NCBI GenBank assembly: GCA_001773855.1
Contig: MEXZ01000014.1
Span: 1-17,701, forward strand
Length of the DNA: 17,701 nt
From: Candidatus Aminicenantes bacterium RBG_13_64_14
Lineage (GTDB): Bacteria; Acidobacteriota; Aminicenantia; Aminicenantales; Saccharicenantaceae
Reading direction: 5' to 3'
Part shown: one piece after another, positions 17,286 through 17,701 of the stretch
Layout of the letters: each line of letters begins with the position of its first letter
How positions within the stretch are numbered: the first letter of the stretch is position 1
Notes under the pieces: generated by a model
Seen by the model: only the letters and a program-made list of their open reading frames with translations
Told to the model about the DNA's origin: nothing
Database searches by the model: none
Translations under genes and position numbers: made by a program

Positions 17286-17530
17286 CCGTCGAACTCCTCC
17301 GCCGAGTTGATCACGGCCCGGACGATGCCCTGGGTGTGGGCGACGAGGGTCGGCAGGATGATCGCGCCCTTGTCGTCTCTCTTGATGACGTTGATGAACT
17401 CGCGGATCTTGGCCTTGCCCTGGGTTTGGGTCAGGTTGTACTCGGCATACGCGGTCTCCGTTTCGGCCAGCCGCTTCTTCAGCGTTTCACACTTGTTGCA
17501 GTTAGGATAGGCAAAGAGCAAGTAATCCAT
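17264..17530 (-). CDS. Small redoxin (glutaredoxin/NrdH-like) of the class III reductase operon
   Basis: An 88-residue thioredoxin-fold protein. It begins MDYLLFAYPNCNKCETLKKR, with active-site Cys11 and Cys14 in a CxxC after the first strand, and has ILPTLV near residue 58, where the fold carries its cis-proline. The unusual CNKC active site resembles small glutaredoxin-related proteins rather than classic CPYC glutaredoxins. It lies between the nrdD and nrdG genes, 33 nt after the nrdD stop, with GAGG upstream of the ATG at 17530, so it probably serves as an electron donor to the reductase. Some class III reductases (as characterised in Methanosarcina) use a redoxin instead of formate. That role is inferred here. 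Confidence 0.78.
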   Translation of the reverse strand: MDYLLFAYPNCNKCETLKKRLAETETAYAEYNLTQTQGKAKIREFINVIKRDDKGAIILPTLVAHTQGIVRAVINSAEEFDGWSKSRG

Positions 17531-17563
17531 TTCGACACCGCCTCATCGGAAATATGCCGGGAC

Positions 17564-17701
17564 TCAGGCGATCTTGTTGTAGGGGGTCCGGTCTTTGAAC
17601 TCCTGCTGCTTTCCGTCGTTCCAGGTCCGGACCGGCCGCATGTAGCCGACGATGCGGCTGTAGACCTCGGTCTCATCGCCGCAGTCCGGGCACTGGAAGT
17701 G
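17564..17701 (-). CDS. nrdD: Anaerobic (class III) ribonucleoside-triphosphate reductase, C-terminal fragment cut by window edge
   Basis: Only the last 45 residues and the TGA (17566-17564) are in the window; the gene continues beyond 17701. The fragment has HFQCPDCGDETEVYSRIVG followed by YMRPVRTWNDGKQQEF. CPDC would be the second cysteine pair of the C-terminal zinc site, and the Gly of SRIVGYMRP (codon 17647-17645) is the expected glycyl-radical residue. The enzyme makes dNTPs from NTPs without oxygen. Because the catalytic core is outside the window, its subtype (formate- or redoxin-dependent) cannot be read here, but the adjacent redoxin gene suggests the latter. Confidence 0.85.
   Translation of the reverse strand, partial: HFQCPDCGDETEVYSRIVGYMRPVRTWNDGKQQEFKDRTPYNKIA

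Overview
This GC-rich bacterial window is densely packed with genes. The lineage is a Gram-negative-type (diderm) bacterium with anaerobic capacity. An outer-membrane beta-barrel protein indicates the outer membrane. A class III (oxygen-sensitive, glycyl-radical) ribonucleotide reductase cluster and a complex I without its NADH-oxidising module indicate anaerobic metabolism. The overall style resembles Acidobacteriota/Aminicenantota-like genomes, but that placement is an impression and no marker gene here proves it. I see no tRNA, rRNA, CRISPR, insertion sequence or phage gene.

Left end (1-1533, + strand): the 3' part of a fused gene. It begins with the last ~50 residues of a Maf-type nucleotide pyrophosphatase and continues without a stop into a complete TrmA/RlmD-type RNA uracil-5 methyltransferase (TRAM domain, four Fe-S cysteines, catalytic Cys). 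Its 3' end overlaps head-on with the 3' end of the next operon.

1460-4616 (- strand): a three-gene redox module. It has a GlpA-like FAD dehydrogenase with a C-terminal BFD-like [2Fe-2S] domain, an FAD/NAD oxidoreductase, and a small four-cysteine DUF1667 protein. It sits 40 nt downstream of nuoN, with a possible promoter over the nuoN stop.

4657-14388 (- strand): a complete run of nuoA-B-C-D-H-I-J-K-L-M-N, nearly all joined by short stop/start overlaps. nuoE, nuoF and nuoG are absent. The nuoD stop overlaps the nuoH start, so no sequence is missing there. The product should be an 11-subunit, ion-pumping complex I that takes electrons from something other than NADH through NuoEFG (ferredoxin is the obvious candidate). 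A good sigma70-type promoter lies upstream of nuoA, next to an inverted repeat that could be an operator.

14389-14793: a 405-nt intergenic region with the nuo promoter, an oppositely directed promoter-like sequence, a possible terminator and a possible 50-residue membrane-protein ORF. 14794-16080 (- strand): a secreted beta-barrel of the alginate-export type.

Right end (16150-17701, - strand): a deoxynucleotide operon. It contains the C-terminus of NrdD (class III ribonucleotide reductase, cut by the window edge), a small CxxC redoxin, the radical-SAM NrdG activase and dUTPase. Together these would make dNTPs anaerobically, reduce or activate the reductase, and remove dUTP.
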